Source: Eisenbergiella porci
GTDB taxonomy: Bacteria > Bacillota > Clostridia > Lachnospirales > Lachnospiraceae
Direction of reading: 5' to 3'
Length of the DNA stretch: 64,000 bases
Assembly: GCF_009696275.1 (NCBI RefSeq)
Contig: NZ_VUMI01000024.1
Location: 1-64,000, forward strand
Shown in pieces: positions 17,505 to 24,982 of the stretch. Position numbers and translations under genes: made by a program. How positions within the stretch are numbered: the first letter of the stretch is position 1; each line of letters begins with the position of its first letter. The notes below the pieces were generated by a model. That model had not been told where the DNA came from. It worked only from the letters and a program-made list of their open reading frames with translations, and ran no database searches.

Positions 17505-17609
17505 AAGCGGCAGGGGAGGGCTTATAAGGCTTCTGCAATTTCGGAAGCCTTTGCGGGAAGCCTTGAAAAGTGATAAAGCTAATCGGATGCATAAGGGCAG
17601 GAACTGTAA

Positions 17610-18773
17610 ATGAAGACGGATGAAATGAAAAAACAGAAGAAAAAATCCGTTCAGGATCATAAAACAGGCAGCGGGAAAAAGCCTGCTGCCGCTGCGTCCA
17701 AGAAGAAAACGGTTCCTGGCGCCGGCCCGTCCAAAGGCGGAACAGGCAAAGGCCGGATATCCAAAGGGGGCGCGGCCAAAGCTGGCCCGGTCAAAACCAG
17801 CCCGTCCAAGGCAAGCCCAGCCAGAGGCGGAGGCTCCAAAGCTGTCCTGGCCAAACCGGAAAAGTCCCGAACCGGATATTCCCCTCCTCAGGCCGAACGC
17901 AAAAAAAACGCCGGCAGCCCGGGAACGGTAAGAAGCATCAGCAGGGTAGCGGCCACCACATCCACTGGCAGCAAGCTGCGGGTGGTTATGGGAAATGCGG
18001 ACAGCGGCGGTGGCAGAGGAGGAAAGGGGCTGCAGTCCCTCCGGCCCAGGGACCCGGGACGCGGCCTGATTGCGGCCGGAATATTTCTGTTTCTGCTGCT
18101 GATTGCGTCTGGTGTGCTCTTTTACATAGGAAAACATTATCATGTGGAAACCATTTATGTGGAAGGAAACGTGCATTATACCAACGAGGAAATCATACAA
18201 ATGGTAACCTCCGAGCGGCTGGGGGACAACTCCCTCTACCTCTCCCTGAAATATAAAAATAAGGGAATCAGGGGAATTCCCTTTATCGAAAATATGGATG
18301 TAAAGGTCCTGGCGCCAGACACCATTAAGATTGTGGTTTATGAAAAGGCTGTGGCCGGGTACGTGGAATATCTGGACAAGTACATGTATTTTGACAAGGA
18401 CGGAACCGTAGTGGAGGCTTCCGATGCCAAAACTGCCGGAATCCCCCAGGTAACGGGAATTCCGTTCAACCAGGTGGTGCTTTATGAACCCCTGCCGGTG
18501 GACAACCAGAAGGTATTTAAGGAAATACTGTATATGACACAGATCTTGTCGAAATATGAAATCAGCGCCGATAAAATTTATTTTGACGACTCGTACGAAA
18601 TGACGTTATATTTTGGCGATGTGAGAGTTAAGCTGGGCAATGACGACAACGTGGAGGAGAAAATTTCAAGACTAAAGCAAATACTGCCTGCGGCCGCGGG
18701 AACAAAAGGAGTCTTCCACATGGAAAATTATTCCGGAAGCGGCTCTAATGTTACCTTTGAACAGGATAAATAA
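17610..18773 (+). CDS. divIB: Cell division protein DivIB/FtsQ
   Basis: 387 aa bitopic protein. The first about 145 residues are a highly basic Lys/Ala/Pro/Ser-rich cytoplasmic region with repeated SKGG/SKAS-like units. One membrane helix (about residues 152-172) and a POTRA domain (VETIYVEGNVHYTNEEIIQMV) follow. A beta domain comes next, with the clostridial FtsQ motif LGNDDNVEEKISRLKQIL near the end. DivIB binds FtsL and DivIC in the septal complex. The cytoplasmic tail is longer than in most homologues. It sits between murA and ftsZ, where divIB is expected. Confidence 0.9.
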   Translation: MKTDEMKKQKKKSVQDHKTGSGKKPAAAASKKKTVPGAGPSKGGTGKGRISKGGAAKAGPVKTSPSKASPARGGGSKAVLAKPEKSRTGYSPPQAERKKNAGSPGTVRSISRVAATTSTGSKLRVVMGNADSGGGRGGKGLQSLRPRDPGRGLIAAGIFLFLLLIASGVLFYIGKHYHVETIYVEGNVHYTNEEIIQMVTSERLGDNSLYLSLKYKNKGIRGIPFIENMDVKVLAPDTIKIVVYEKAVAGYVEYLDKYMYFDKDGTVVEASDAKTAGIPQVTGIPFNQVVLYEPLPVDNQKVFKEILYMTQILSKYEISADKIYFDDSYEMTLYFGDVRVKLGNDDNVEEKISRLKQILPAAAGTKGVFHMENYSGSGSNVTFEQDK

Positions 18774-18796
18774 GTAGAAGAAAATGAAAAAAGATA

Positions 18797-18825
18797 TTGC
18801 GTTCTTCGCAAAATAATTATATGAT
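18797..18825 (+). promoter_or_regulatory. ftsZ promoter
   Basis: TTGCGT (18797-18802), 17-bp spacer, TATGAT (18820-18825), in the 96-bp gap between divIB and ftsZ. It would give a leader of about 40 nt and lets ftsZ be transcribed apart from the dcw cluster. Confidence 0.6.
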
Positions 18826-18869
18826 AGGAACTGTGAAGTTTATATGGAAATCTAAAGGAGGAAGTACCT

Positions 18870-20060
18870 TTGCTGGAAATTAAGACAAATGACGCTGAGT
18901 CTGCTGCCAAGATCATAGTGATCGGTGTTGGCGGTGCGGGCAATAATGCTGTTAATAGAATGATTGATGAAAAAATTGATGGTGTGGATTTTATCGGAGT
19001 GAATACGGACAAGCAGGCGCTTCAGTTATGCAAGGCGCCCAAGCTGCTCCAGATCGGAGAGAAGCTGACCAAGGGACTGGGCGCCGGCGCTAAGCCGGAG
19101 GTTGGCCAGAAGGCGGCTGAAGAAAGCACGGATGAAATCACCAATTCCCTTACCGGTGCGGACATGGTATTCGTAACCTGCGGTATGGGCGGCGGGACAG
19201 GAACCGGCGCGGCGCCTGTAATTGCCGGGATTGCCAAAGGAATGGGAATCCTTACGGTAGGCGTTGTGACAAAGCCCTTCCGTTTTGAAGCGAGGACACG
19301 TATGACCAACGCGCTGAGCGGTATCGAACGCCTGAAGAACAGCGTGGACACGCTCATTGTGATACCCAATGACAAGCTTCTTGAAATTGTGGACCGCAGG
19401 ACAACAATGCCCGAGGCCCTTAAGAAAGCGGATGAAGTCCTCCAGCAGGCAGTACAGGGAATTACCGACCTGATCAATGTGCCCGCTGTTATTAACCTGG
19501 ACTTTGCCGATGTTCAGACAGTTATGAAGGAAAAAGGCATCGCCCATATCGGTATCGGTTACGGCAAGGGTGATGATAAGGCTTCTGAAGCCGTTAAGAT
19601 GGCTGTGGAAAGCCCGCTGCTTGAAACCACCATTGCAGGAGCCACCGATGTTATCATCAATGTCAGCGGTGATATTTCCATGTACGATGCGGACGATGCG
19701 GCAAGCTATGTACAGCAGCTGACCGGGGATGATGTGAATATTATCTTTGGCGCCATGTACGATGATACTACGCCGGATACCTGCCAGATTACCGTTATCG
19801 CAACCGGCCTGGATGACAAGCCTCAGAACCAGAATAAGTTCGGTTCCAATTTCAGCGTGAAGCCCCAGCAGGGCGTAAAGCCTGTTGCGCAGGGAAATGG
19901 AACGCCCGTACGGCCCTACACGCCGATTACTCCCGGACAGGGAACGGGAACCAAGCCCGTGACACAGCTTCCTAACCTGGGAATCAAGAAGCCCGGCAAC
20001 TTAAGAAGCAGCGTGGAAGAGAAGTCCCTGAAGATTCCGGATTTCCTTCAGAAGAAATAA
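18870..20060 (+). CDS. ftsZ: Cell division GTPase FtsZ
   Basis: 396 aa from a TTG with AAAGGAGG upstream. This tubulin homologue polymerises into the Z ring. The GTP-binding domain begins [17 protein letters not shown] (about residue 15); the tubulin signature [10 protein letters not shown] is near residues 107-116 and the T7 loop NLDFADV near 208. A flexible Pro/Gly/Thr-rich linker (about 320-380) leads to the conserved C-terminal peptide KIPDFLQKK that binds FtsA or SepF. ftsA is not beside it. It has its own promoter and two consecutive terminators downstream. Confidence 0.98.
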   Translation: MLEIKTNDAESAAKIIVIGVGGAGNNAVNRMIDEKIDGVDFIGVNTDKQALQLCKAPKLLQIGEKLTKGLGAGAKPEVGQKAAEESTDEITNSLTGADMVFVTCGMGGGTGTGAAPVIAGIAKGMGILTVGVVTKPFRFEARTRMTNALSGIERLKNSVDTLIVIPNDKLLEIVDRRTTMPEALKKADEVLQQAVQGITDLINVPAVINLDFADVQTVMKEKGIAHIGIGYGKGDDKASEAVKMAVESPLLETTIAGATDVIINVSGDISMYDADDAASYVQQLTGDDVNIIFGAMYDDTTPDTCQITVIATGLDDKPQNQNKFGSNFSVKPQQGVKPVAQGNGTPVRPYTPITPGQGTGTKPVTQLPNLGIKKPGNLRSSVEEKSLKIPDFLQKK

Positions 20061-20222
20061 CCGGACCACAGGTACATCCACAGTAAAAGGTAATCATCCG
20101 CAGCGAATGCAGGCGGCAGATTTTATCCCTTTCTGAATTCCTTACAGTCAAAGCGGGGAAAGAGCGGAACGCATGCATGGCTGAGAAATAATTCCATATA
20201 AACATAATGATCGTGTAATAAT

Positions 20223-20256
20223 AAAAGGCCCCTCCGTTTTGCGGATGAGGCCTTTT
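20223..20256 (+). terminator. Terminator after ftsZ (first)
   Basis: AAAAGGCC (20223-20230) pairs with GGCCTTTT (20249-20256), with inner TCCG/CGGA pairs and a TTTTG loop. A and T tracts on the two sides allow function in both directions. Confidence 0.8.
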
Positions 20257-20269
20257 ATATAATACCTGA

Positions 20270-20307
20270 AGGAGCAAACGGCAGTGATTGCCGGCTGCTC
20301 CTTTTTT
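20270..20307 (+). terminator. Terminator after ftsZ (second)
   Basis: GGAGCA (20271-20276) pairs with TGCTCC (20296-20301), inner GGC/GCC pairs, then six T residues. The second of two terminators in tandem, it isolates the dcw cluster from the sporulation genes. Confidence 0.8.
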
Positions 20308-20355
20308 AATGCGCCGATACCACATAAAGCTACAGCTTTGCGCATCCCCCGATAA

Positions 20356-20433
20356 TTTGTCGAATATTACAGACGGATACAGAAGAAAATGTGCGCCGTT
20401 CCGACAAAAAATGCAGGGACTGGCCGCTATAAT
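20356..20433 (+). promoter_or_regulatory. spoIIGA promoter with two Spo0A-like boxes
   Basis: A perfect 0A box TGTCGAA is at 20358-20364, and an inverted near-match (TTCCGACA at 20399-20406, reading TGTCGGAA on the minus strand) follows. TATAAT is at 20428-20433. The second box lies where the -35 would be, about 22 bp from the -10, as in the Bacillus spoIIG promoter, where Spo0A activates a sigma-A promoter with a wide spacer. Confidence 0.65.
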
Positions 20434-20474
20434 TAACCCATGAAAGCAGTTGCCATACATACAGGAGGTGAGAA

Positions 20475-21323
20475 GTGAGGTACATCGTGTATATTGACCG
20501 CCTGTTTCTGCTTCAGCTGGTACAAAGCTGTGTACTCCTGCTGCTGACAAGAGCATTCCTGCGGAGCACTGTCACGCTCAAACGGATTGTTTTCGCATCG
20601 GCGGCCGGAACGCTGTTATTCTGCGTCATCTTCCTGTTACCGGGAATAAGCAGAAACATTAAGGTCCTGTTATTTGCATTGTGCTCGCTTGCAACCCTCT
20701 GGCTGGCATTCCGCATCCGCACCCTGCAGGTTTTCTGCAGGGCGGTGATACTCTACCATGCGGCGGCCTTCCTGCTGGCAGGCGCCCTGTACGCCCTGCT
20801 GCATGCTGCTGGCAGAAGACCTGCCATGACGACCATGCAGGCTTCCCTGTGTGCAGTGGGCGTAGGAACCGCCGCCCTTTACATACTCCGGTGGGAAAAA
20901 AAGAGTGCGCAGGCAGTGATAGTAAGCGCAATACTGGAAGATGGAGACGTAAAAATCACACTGGAGGCGCTGATAGACAGCGGCAACAGCCTGTACGACC
21001 CCATCAGCCAAAGGCCGGTATGCGTTGTGGAAAAAGCGGCGCTGGAAGGGAAAATCCCCCTGGATATCCCCGAAAAATTCCGCCTCATCCCCTACCACTC
21101 CCTTGGCAAAAAGCACGGCATAATGCAGGCAGTGGAAATTGAGAAACTGAAGGTAAAGAAAGAAGGACAGGAGCTGGTTATCGAGAAAGCGCTTCTCGGA
21201 CTCTATGAAAATAAGGTCACACAAAGCGGCGCATACCAGATGATCCTGCATCCTGCATTACTTGAAAATCGGAGGAACGGACATGATATTAAAAGTTGCA
21301 ATACCAGGAAAAATGCAGTTTAA
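20475..21323 (+). CDS. spoIIGA: Sigma-E processing peptidase SpoIIGA
   Basis: 282 aa from a GTG directly preceded by AGGAGGTGAGAA. The N-terminal half has about five membrane helices (residues about 8-28, 35-52, 58-78, 84-110 and 122-140). The C-terminal half is an aspartic-protease-like domain with the catalytic motif DSGNSLYDP (near residue 169). SpoIIGA activates pro-sigma-E in the mother cell after a signal from the forespore. The gene overlaps sigE by 41 nt, the classical spoIIG operon. Confidence 0.94.
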   Translation: MRYIVYIDRLFLLQLVQSCVLLLLTRAFLRSTVTLKRIVFASAAGTLLFCVIFLLPGISRNIKVLLFALCSLATLWLAFRIRTLQVFCRAVILYHAAAFLLAGALYALLHAAGRRPAMTTMQASLCAVGVGTAALYILRWEKKSAQAVIVSAILEDGDVKITLEALIDSGNSLYDPISQRPVCVVEKAALEGKIPLDIPEKFRLIPYHSLGKKHGIMQAVEIEKLKVKKEGQELVIEKALLGLYENKVTQSGAYQMILHPALLENRRNGHDIKSCNTRKNAV

Positions 21324-22020
21324 AATGATTCGCAGGGAACCCAGTTTCCTTTTATCAGGACAGGGCGACATTCATTATATCGGAGGCGCCGAGGTACTTC
21401 CCCCGCCCCTTGAATCAGAAAAAGAAAATGAAATCATCAGTGACTTGGGAACAGAATATGAAGACGAAGCAAAAAATATTCTCATAGAACATAATCTCAG
21501 ACTTGTGGTTTACATAGCAAAAAAATTCGACAATACCGGCGTGGGCGTAGAAGACCTGATCTCCATCGGGACCATCGGCCTGATCAAATCCATCAACACC
21601 TTCAAGCCCGACAAAAACATCAAGCTGGCCACCTATGCCTCCCGCTGCATTGAAAATGAAATTCTCATGTACCTGCGCAGAAACAACAAAACCCGCCTTG
21701 AGGTATCCATTGACGAACCCCTGAATGTGGACTGGGACGGCAACGAACTCCTCCTTTCCGACATCCTGGGAACAGACGAGGACGTTATCTACCGCGACAT
21801 CGAAAACGAAGTGGAACGAAAGCTCCTCCTCAAGGCCATCAACAAACTCACCGACCGTGAAAAAACTATCATCAACTTAAGGTTCGGCCTCAACACCCCC
21901 GACGGCCAGGAAATGACCCAGAAAGAAGTGGCCACCCTCCTTGGCATCTCCCAATCCTACATATCCCGCCTCGAAAAAAAGATCATGAAACGCCTCAAAC
22001 GCGAAATGGTCAAGGAGTGA
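21283..22020 (+). CDS. sigE: Sporulation sigma factor SigE (pro-sigma-E)
   Basis: 245 aa from the ATG at 21283, chosen because GGAGG ends 7 nt upstream; the in-frame TTG at 21262 lies before that site. It keeps a pro-sequence of roughly 30-40 residues ending around [12 protein letters not shown], where SpoIIGA is expected to cut. Region 2 has [30 protein letters not shown]-type sequence and region 4 the helix-turn-helix [20 protein letters not shown]. It directs early mother-cell transcription. The 3' half uses many C-ending codons. Confidence 0.96.
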   Translation: MILKVAIPGKMQFKMIRREPSFLLSGQGDIHYIGGAEVLPPPLESEKENEIISDLGTEYEDEAKNILIEHNLRLVVYIAKKFDNTGVGVEDLISIGTIGLIKSINTFKPDKNIKLATYASRCIENEILMYLRRNNKTRLEVSIDEPLNVDWDGNELLLSDILGTDEDVIYRDIENEVERKLLLKAINKLTDREKTIINLRFGLNTPDGQEMTQKEVATLLGISQSYISRLEKKIMKRLKREMVKE

Positions 22021-22240
22021 GGGGGGAGGACAGCTGCGCTTATCCTGAAAAAAGTATAGTTTCCGGCAGCCGGGAGAAAATAAAAGGACTTATATTTAGT
22101 ATATAATTTGCCTATCCATAGCATAATGCGGACGACTATAACAAGCATCCGTCCCATCATACAGCAATAGCTAAAACAGAATGCCATAATATTTTTTTAT
22201 CCGCATTACTAAAACGCAGCCAAACAGTACCGGGCAGCGG

Positions 22241-22482
22241 GTCTGAGGGTTCGGGGGCAGGGGACAGGGCGGCGGGGATTGCGGGGGGCGGCGGGAGGGA
22301 GTTTTTTATGGAACCTTTTCAGTCCATGGAGATGAGACTTAAAAATTATGGAAGGCTTTCCTGACATAATTTTTCGCCCAAGGCTCATCGCAATGCCCGG
22401 ACTGACTGGTTCCATAAAAAACTCCCTCCCGCCGCCCCCCGCAATCCCCGCCGCCCTGTCCCCTGCCCCCGAACCCTCAGAC
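22241..22482. repeat. 75-bp perfect inverted repeat between sigE and sigG
   Basis: The left arm 22241-22315 and the right arm 22408-22482 are exact reverse complements over 75 bp, with a 92-nt spacer. Pairing continues inside: CAGTCC (22320-22325) with GGACTG (22399-22404), GATGAG (22331-22336) with CTCATC (22384-22389), AAAAATTATG (22341-22350) with CATAATTTTT (22365-22374). The arms are very GC-rich, with G runs on the plus strand of the left arm. No ORF, transposase or target-site duplication is seen. The rest of the 563-bp gap (22021-22240 and 22483-22583) shows only a TATAAT-like hexamer upstream of sigG. Confidence 0.97.
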
Positions 22483-22583
22483 GCCCTTCCCCCCCTTCCA
22501 TATTTTGTATTTTTTGGATGGTATAATTGGCAGGAATTGTGAGAATTCTCTTTAGTAGAAAATGAGAGCAGGAGGATTCGGCA

Positions 22584-23363
22584 ATGGCACTGAATAAGGT
22601 GGAAATATGCGGGGTAAATACTTCAAAGCTTACGGTGCTTACCAATGAAGAAAAAACGCAGCTGTTTGAGCGGATAAAAGAAGGGGATGAGGAAGCCAGA
22701 CAGCAGTATATCAAAGGAAACCTGCGGCTGGTGCTCAGCGTGATCAAACGGTTTTCCAACAGCAATGAAAATGTGGACGATCTGTTCCAGATAGGCTGTA
22801 TCGGACTGATCAAGGCCATTGACAACTTTGACTCCACGCTGAACGTGAAATTCAGTACCTATGCGGTTCCCATGATTATCGGGGAAATCCGGAGATTCCT
22901 GAGAGACAACAACGCCATCCGTGTAAGCAGATCACTGAAGGACACGGCTTACAAGGCAATTTACGCAAAAGAAAACCTCATAAAGCAAAACCAGAAGGAA
23001 CCCACCATTGCCGAAGTGGCAACGGAAATCGGGATCCCCAAGGAAGACGTTGTGTACGCCCTGGACGCCATCCAGAATCCCATGAGCCTTTATGAGCCGG
23101 TCTACACCGACGGCGGCGACACCCTCTATGTCATGGATCAGATCAGCGATAAAAAAAATAAGGAAGAAACCTGGGTGGAGCACCTTTCCCTCAGTGAAGC
23201 CATGAAAAAACTGAACGACAGAGAATATGAAATCATTTCCCTCCGCTTTTTCGAAGGGAAAACCCAGATGGAGGTAGCGGAAATCATCGGCATTTCCCAG
23301 GCCCAGGTGTCAAGGCTTGAAAAAAATGCCCTCAAGGTAATGAAAAATTACCTCAGCGCCTGA
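22584..23363 (+). CDS. sigG: Sporulation sigma factor SigG
   Basis: 259 aa, standard length, with AGGAGG upstream of the ATG. The N-terminus MALNKVEICGVNTSKLTVLT is characteristic of sigma-G. Region 2 contains NLRLVLSVIKRFSNSNENVDDLFQIG and the -10 recognition helix; region 3 TIAEVATEIGIPKEDV; region 4 the helix-turn-helix TQMEVAEIIGISQAQVSRLE. It directs late forespore genes. It lies after sigE as in Bacillus, but here a large inverted repeat separates the two. ymxH follows 90 bp later. Confidence 0.97.
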   Translation: MALNKVEICGVNTSKLTVLTNEEKTQLFERIKEGDEEARQQYIKGNLRLVLSVIKRFSNSNENVDDLFQIGCIGLIKAIDNFDSTLNVKFSTYAVPMIIGEIRRFLRDNNAIRVSRSLKDTAYKAIYAKENLIKQNQKEPTIAEVATEIGIPKEDVVYALDAIQNPMSLYEPVYTDGGDTLYVMDQISDKKNKEETWVEHLSLSEAMKKLNDREYEIISLRFFEGKTQMEVAEIIGISQAQVSRLEKNALKVMKNYLSA

Positions 23364-23453
23364 AAACCGCCCGATTGAAAAATGTGACCGAAAAAATGAA
23401 AAAGCATATAATAACAGTAAAAGACCACGCGCCAAGCGGACAGGGAGACGGAT

Positions 23454-23687
23454 ATGCTTTTTTCAGAGCTGAAATGCAAGGAAGTCATAAATCTCAGAGA
23501 CTGCAGAAAGCTGGGACATGTGACGGATTTTGAATTCGACCAGTGCAGCGGCTGCATCTGCAAACTGATCGTACCCGGCGGAGCCAAATGGAAATCCTTT
23601 TTTTCCTGTGACACGGATCATGTAATCTGCTACAACGATATCAAGCAGATCGGCCCCGATATTATAATTGTAGATTTACCGGAATAA
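23454..23687 (+). CDS. YlmC/YmxH-family PRC-barrel sporulation protein
   Basis: 77 aa single-domain protein: SELKCKEVINLRDCRKLGHV followed by DFEFDQCSGCICKLIVPG is typical of the YlmC/YmxH family, small beta-barrels of unknown biochemical role that are usually found next to sigG in Clostridia. It starts at an ATG after CAGGGAGACGG and has a strong terminator directly downstream. The product is probably cytoplasmic and sporulation-associated; the exact role is unknown. Confidence 0.88.
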   Translation: MLFSELKCKEVINLRDCRKLGHVTDFEFDQCSGCICKLIVPGGAKWKSFFSCDTDHVICYNDIKQIGPDIIIVDLPE

Positions 23688-23695
23688 CCCGGCTG

Positions 23696-23735
23696 AAAAA
23701 AGACGGACAAAAAACACCCATGCCCGTCTTTTTTT
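23696..23735 (+). terminator. Terminator after ymxH
   Basis: AAAAAAGACGG (23696-23706) pairs with CCGTCTTTTTTT (23724-23735) around a 17-nt loop. Strong U-tract. It ends the sigG-ymxH unit. Confidence 0.85.
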
Positions 23736-23861
23736 GCGACCAAAAACGCTGTTCCCGCGCCTGATATCCGAACACCAGTTCCTAAGTTGACATAAAACCA
23801 AACCTTCGTTATAATAAGTAAAAATAAAGTGCCTTTTTGCGGGCATTCGGAGGTTTAAATT

Positions 23862-24317
23862 ATGAAATGTCCATTTTGCGGCCACGACAACACAAGAGTC
23901 ATCGACTCCAGACCTGCTGATGAAAACAACTCCATCAGAAGACGCCGCGTATGTGATGAATGCGGCAAACGCTTCACCACCTACGAAAAAGTAGAAACCA
24001 TTCCCCTCATAGTCATCAAAAAAGACAACAACAGGGAAACCTACGACCGATCCAAAATAGAAGCCGGTGTACTCCGCGCCTGCCACAAAAGACCCGTCAG
24101 CGCCAACCAGATCACACGCCTGGTAGACGAAGTGGAGACAGAGATCTTTAACAAGGAAGAAAAAGAAATCCCCAGCCAGGTCATAGGTGAACTGGTAATG
24201 GACAGACTCAAAAGCCTGGATGCCGTTGCCTACGTCCGTTTTGCCTCCGTATACAGGGAATTCAAAGACATCAACACCTTTATGGACGAACTCAAAAAAG
24301 TAATTACCACAAAATAA
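23862..24317 (+). CDS. nrdR: Transcriptional repressor NrdR
   Basis: 151 aa. An N-terminal zinc ribbon (CPFC at residues 3-6 and CDEC near 31-34, with the RRRRVCDECGKRFTTYE core) and an ATP-cone domain (residues about 49-139: VIKKDNNRETYDRSKIEAGV). NrdR senses ATP/dATP and represses ribonucleotide reductase genes by binding NrdR boxes. No reductase gene is in this window. It lies after the sigG-ymxH unit, as in many Lachnospiraceae. The ATG is preceded by CGGAGG. Confidence 0.97.
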   Translation: MKCPFCGHDNTRVIDSRPADENNSIRRRRVCDECGKRFTTYEKVETIPLIVIKKDNNRETYDRSKIEAGVLRACHKRPVSANQITRLVDEVETEIFNKEEKEIPSQVIGELVMDRLKSLDAVAYVRFASVYREFKDINTFMDELKKVITTK

Positions 24318-24330
24318 GAAAGAGAAAACC

Positions 24331-24597
24331 ATGACCGAAGAAAAAAAACAAAAACTCACCGCCGCCAGGGCAAAAGTAGACAAAGCCAATAAATGGAGAC
24401 TGACCTTCCTCTTCATAGCCGTCCTTTTCCTCCTCTTCATCTTTTTCGGCGGCAAATTCTTCGAACAGACCCCATGGTTCCAAACCGCAAAAAAATGGAT
24501 CTACTTCATCACCGGCTGGGACCTGATTTTCGTCCTCATCAGCACCCTCATCCAATTCTATTTCACCATTAAATACAACAAAATCGTAAAATCCTAA
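24331..24597 (+). CDS. Small two-helix membrane protein of unknown function
   Basis: 88 aa. A basic N-terminal segment of about 25 residues is followed by two membrane helices (about residues 27-45 and 58-78). It begins 14 bp after nrdR and is followed by a terminator, so it is probably cotranscribed with nrdR. No family was recognised. Codon use is A- and C-rich like nrdR and unlike the genes downstream. Confidence 0.7.
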   Translation: MTEEKKQKLTAARAKVDKANKWRLTFLFIAVLFLLFIFFGGKFFEQTPWFQTAKKWIYFITGWDLIFVLISTLIQFYFTIKYNKIVKS

Positions 24598-24625
24598 AAA
24601 AACTTATATTCCAATACACCACTTC

Positions 24626-24663
24626 AAAAAATCCTCCGTGCGCCCAATCCACAGAGGATTTTT
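24626..24663 (+). terminator. Terminator after the nrdR unit
   Basis: AAAAATCCTC (24626-24635) pairs with GAGGATTTTT (24654-24663) with a perfect 10-bp stem and A/T flanks, so it can act in both directions. Confidence 0.8.
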
Positions 24664-24701
24664 ACAACTTTCCATTTCCACGCCCTTTTCCTTTCTATTT
24701 C

Positions 24702-24728
24702 GTAACTGTCCGCTGCCCTCACAGTTAC
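24702..24728. repeat. Copy of a GTAACTGTCCGC-containing foldback
   Basis: GTAACTG (24702-24708) pairs with CAGTTAC (24722-24728). The 12-mer GTAACTGTCCGC that starts it recurs exactly at 40665-40676, also at the start of a foldback in an intergenic gap. This suggests a short dispersed repeat family. The rest of the 385-bp gap 24598-24982 has a terminator and the promoter at 24877-24905; no ORF is convincing. Confidence 0.5.
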
Positions 24729-24876
24729 AGCTAAAATCCATCCAAAATCTCCTTTGGCGACATATTTTAGCACTCCTGAATCCCTTTCTTACGCTCAGCG
24801 CAAACCGCTGGCCCCCAAAACAGAGCCGGGATGGCCCCCCACGCCAACGAATTATCCCCATGCCCGAAAAAAATTC

Positions 24877-24905
24877 TTGCTTTTTAAGTTGTTTTTGTAT
24901 ACAAT
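24877..24905 (+). promoter_or_regulatory. Promoter of the peptide ABC importer operon
   Basis: TTGCTT (24877-24882), 17-bp spacer, TACAAT (24900-24905). The leader of about 70 nt contains a hairpin (24933-24941 with 24953-24961, one G-U pair) that stops 22 nt before the start codon. Confidence 0.6.
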
Positions 24906-24982
24906 AGGGCGGTAAAACTAAATAAAGAAAAGGTACTTTTCACGCCCAGTCGGAAAAGTGCTGAGAGAGAAAGGAAAAACAC

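Noticed and set aside
22241-22482. Transposon terminal inverted repeats at 22241-22482
   Set aside because: Spacer has no transposase ORF, and no target-site duplication is seen outside the arms; it is reported as a foldback only.
24955-24975. TPP riboswitch-like GTGCTGAGAGA before the ABC importer
   Set aside because: The rest of the THI box is missing: no ACCTGA nor the GATAATGCCAGCG segment follows, and the leader is too short.
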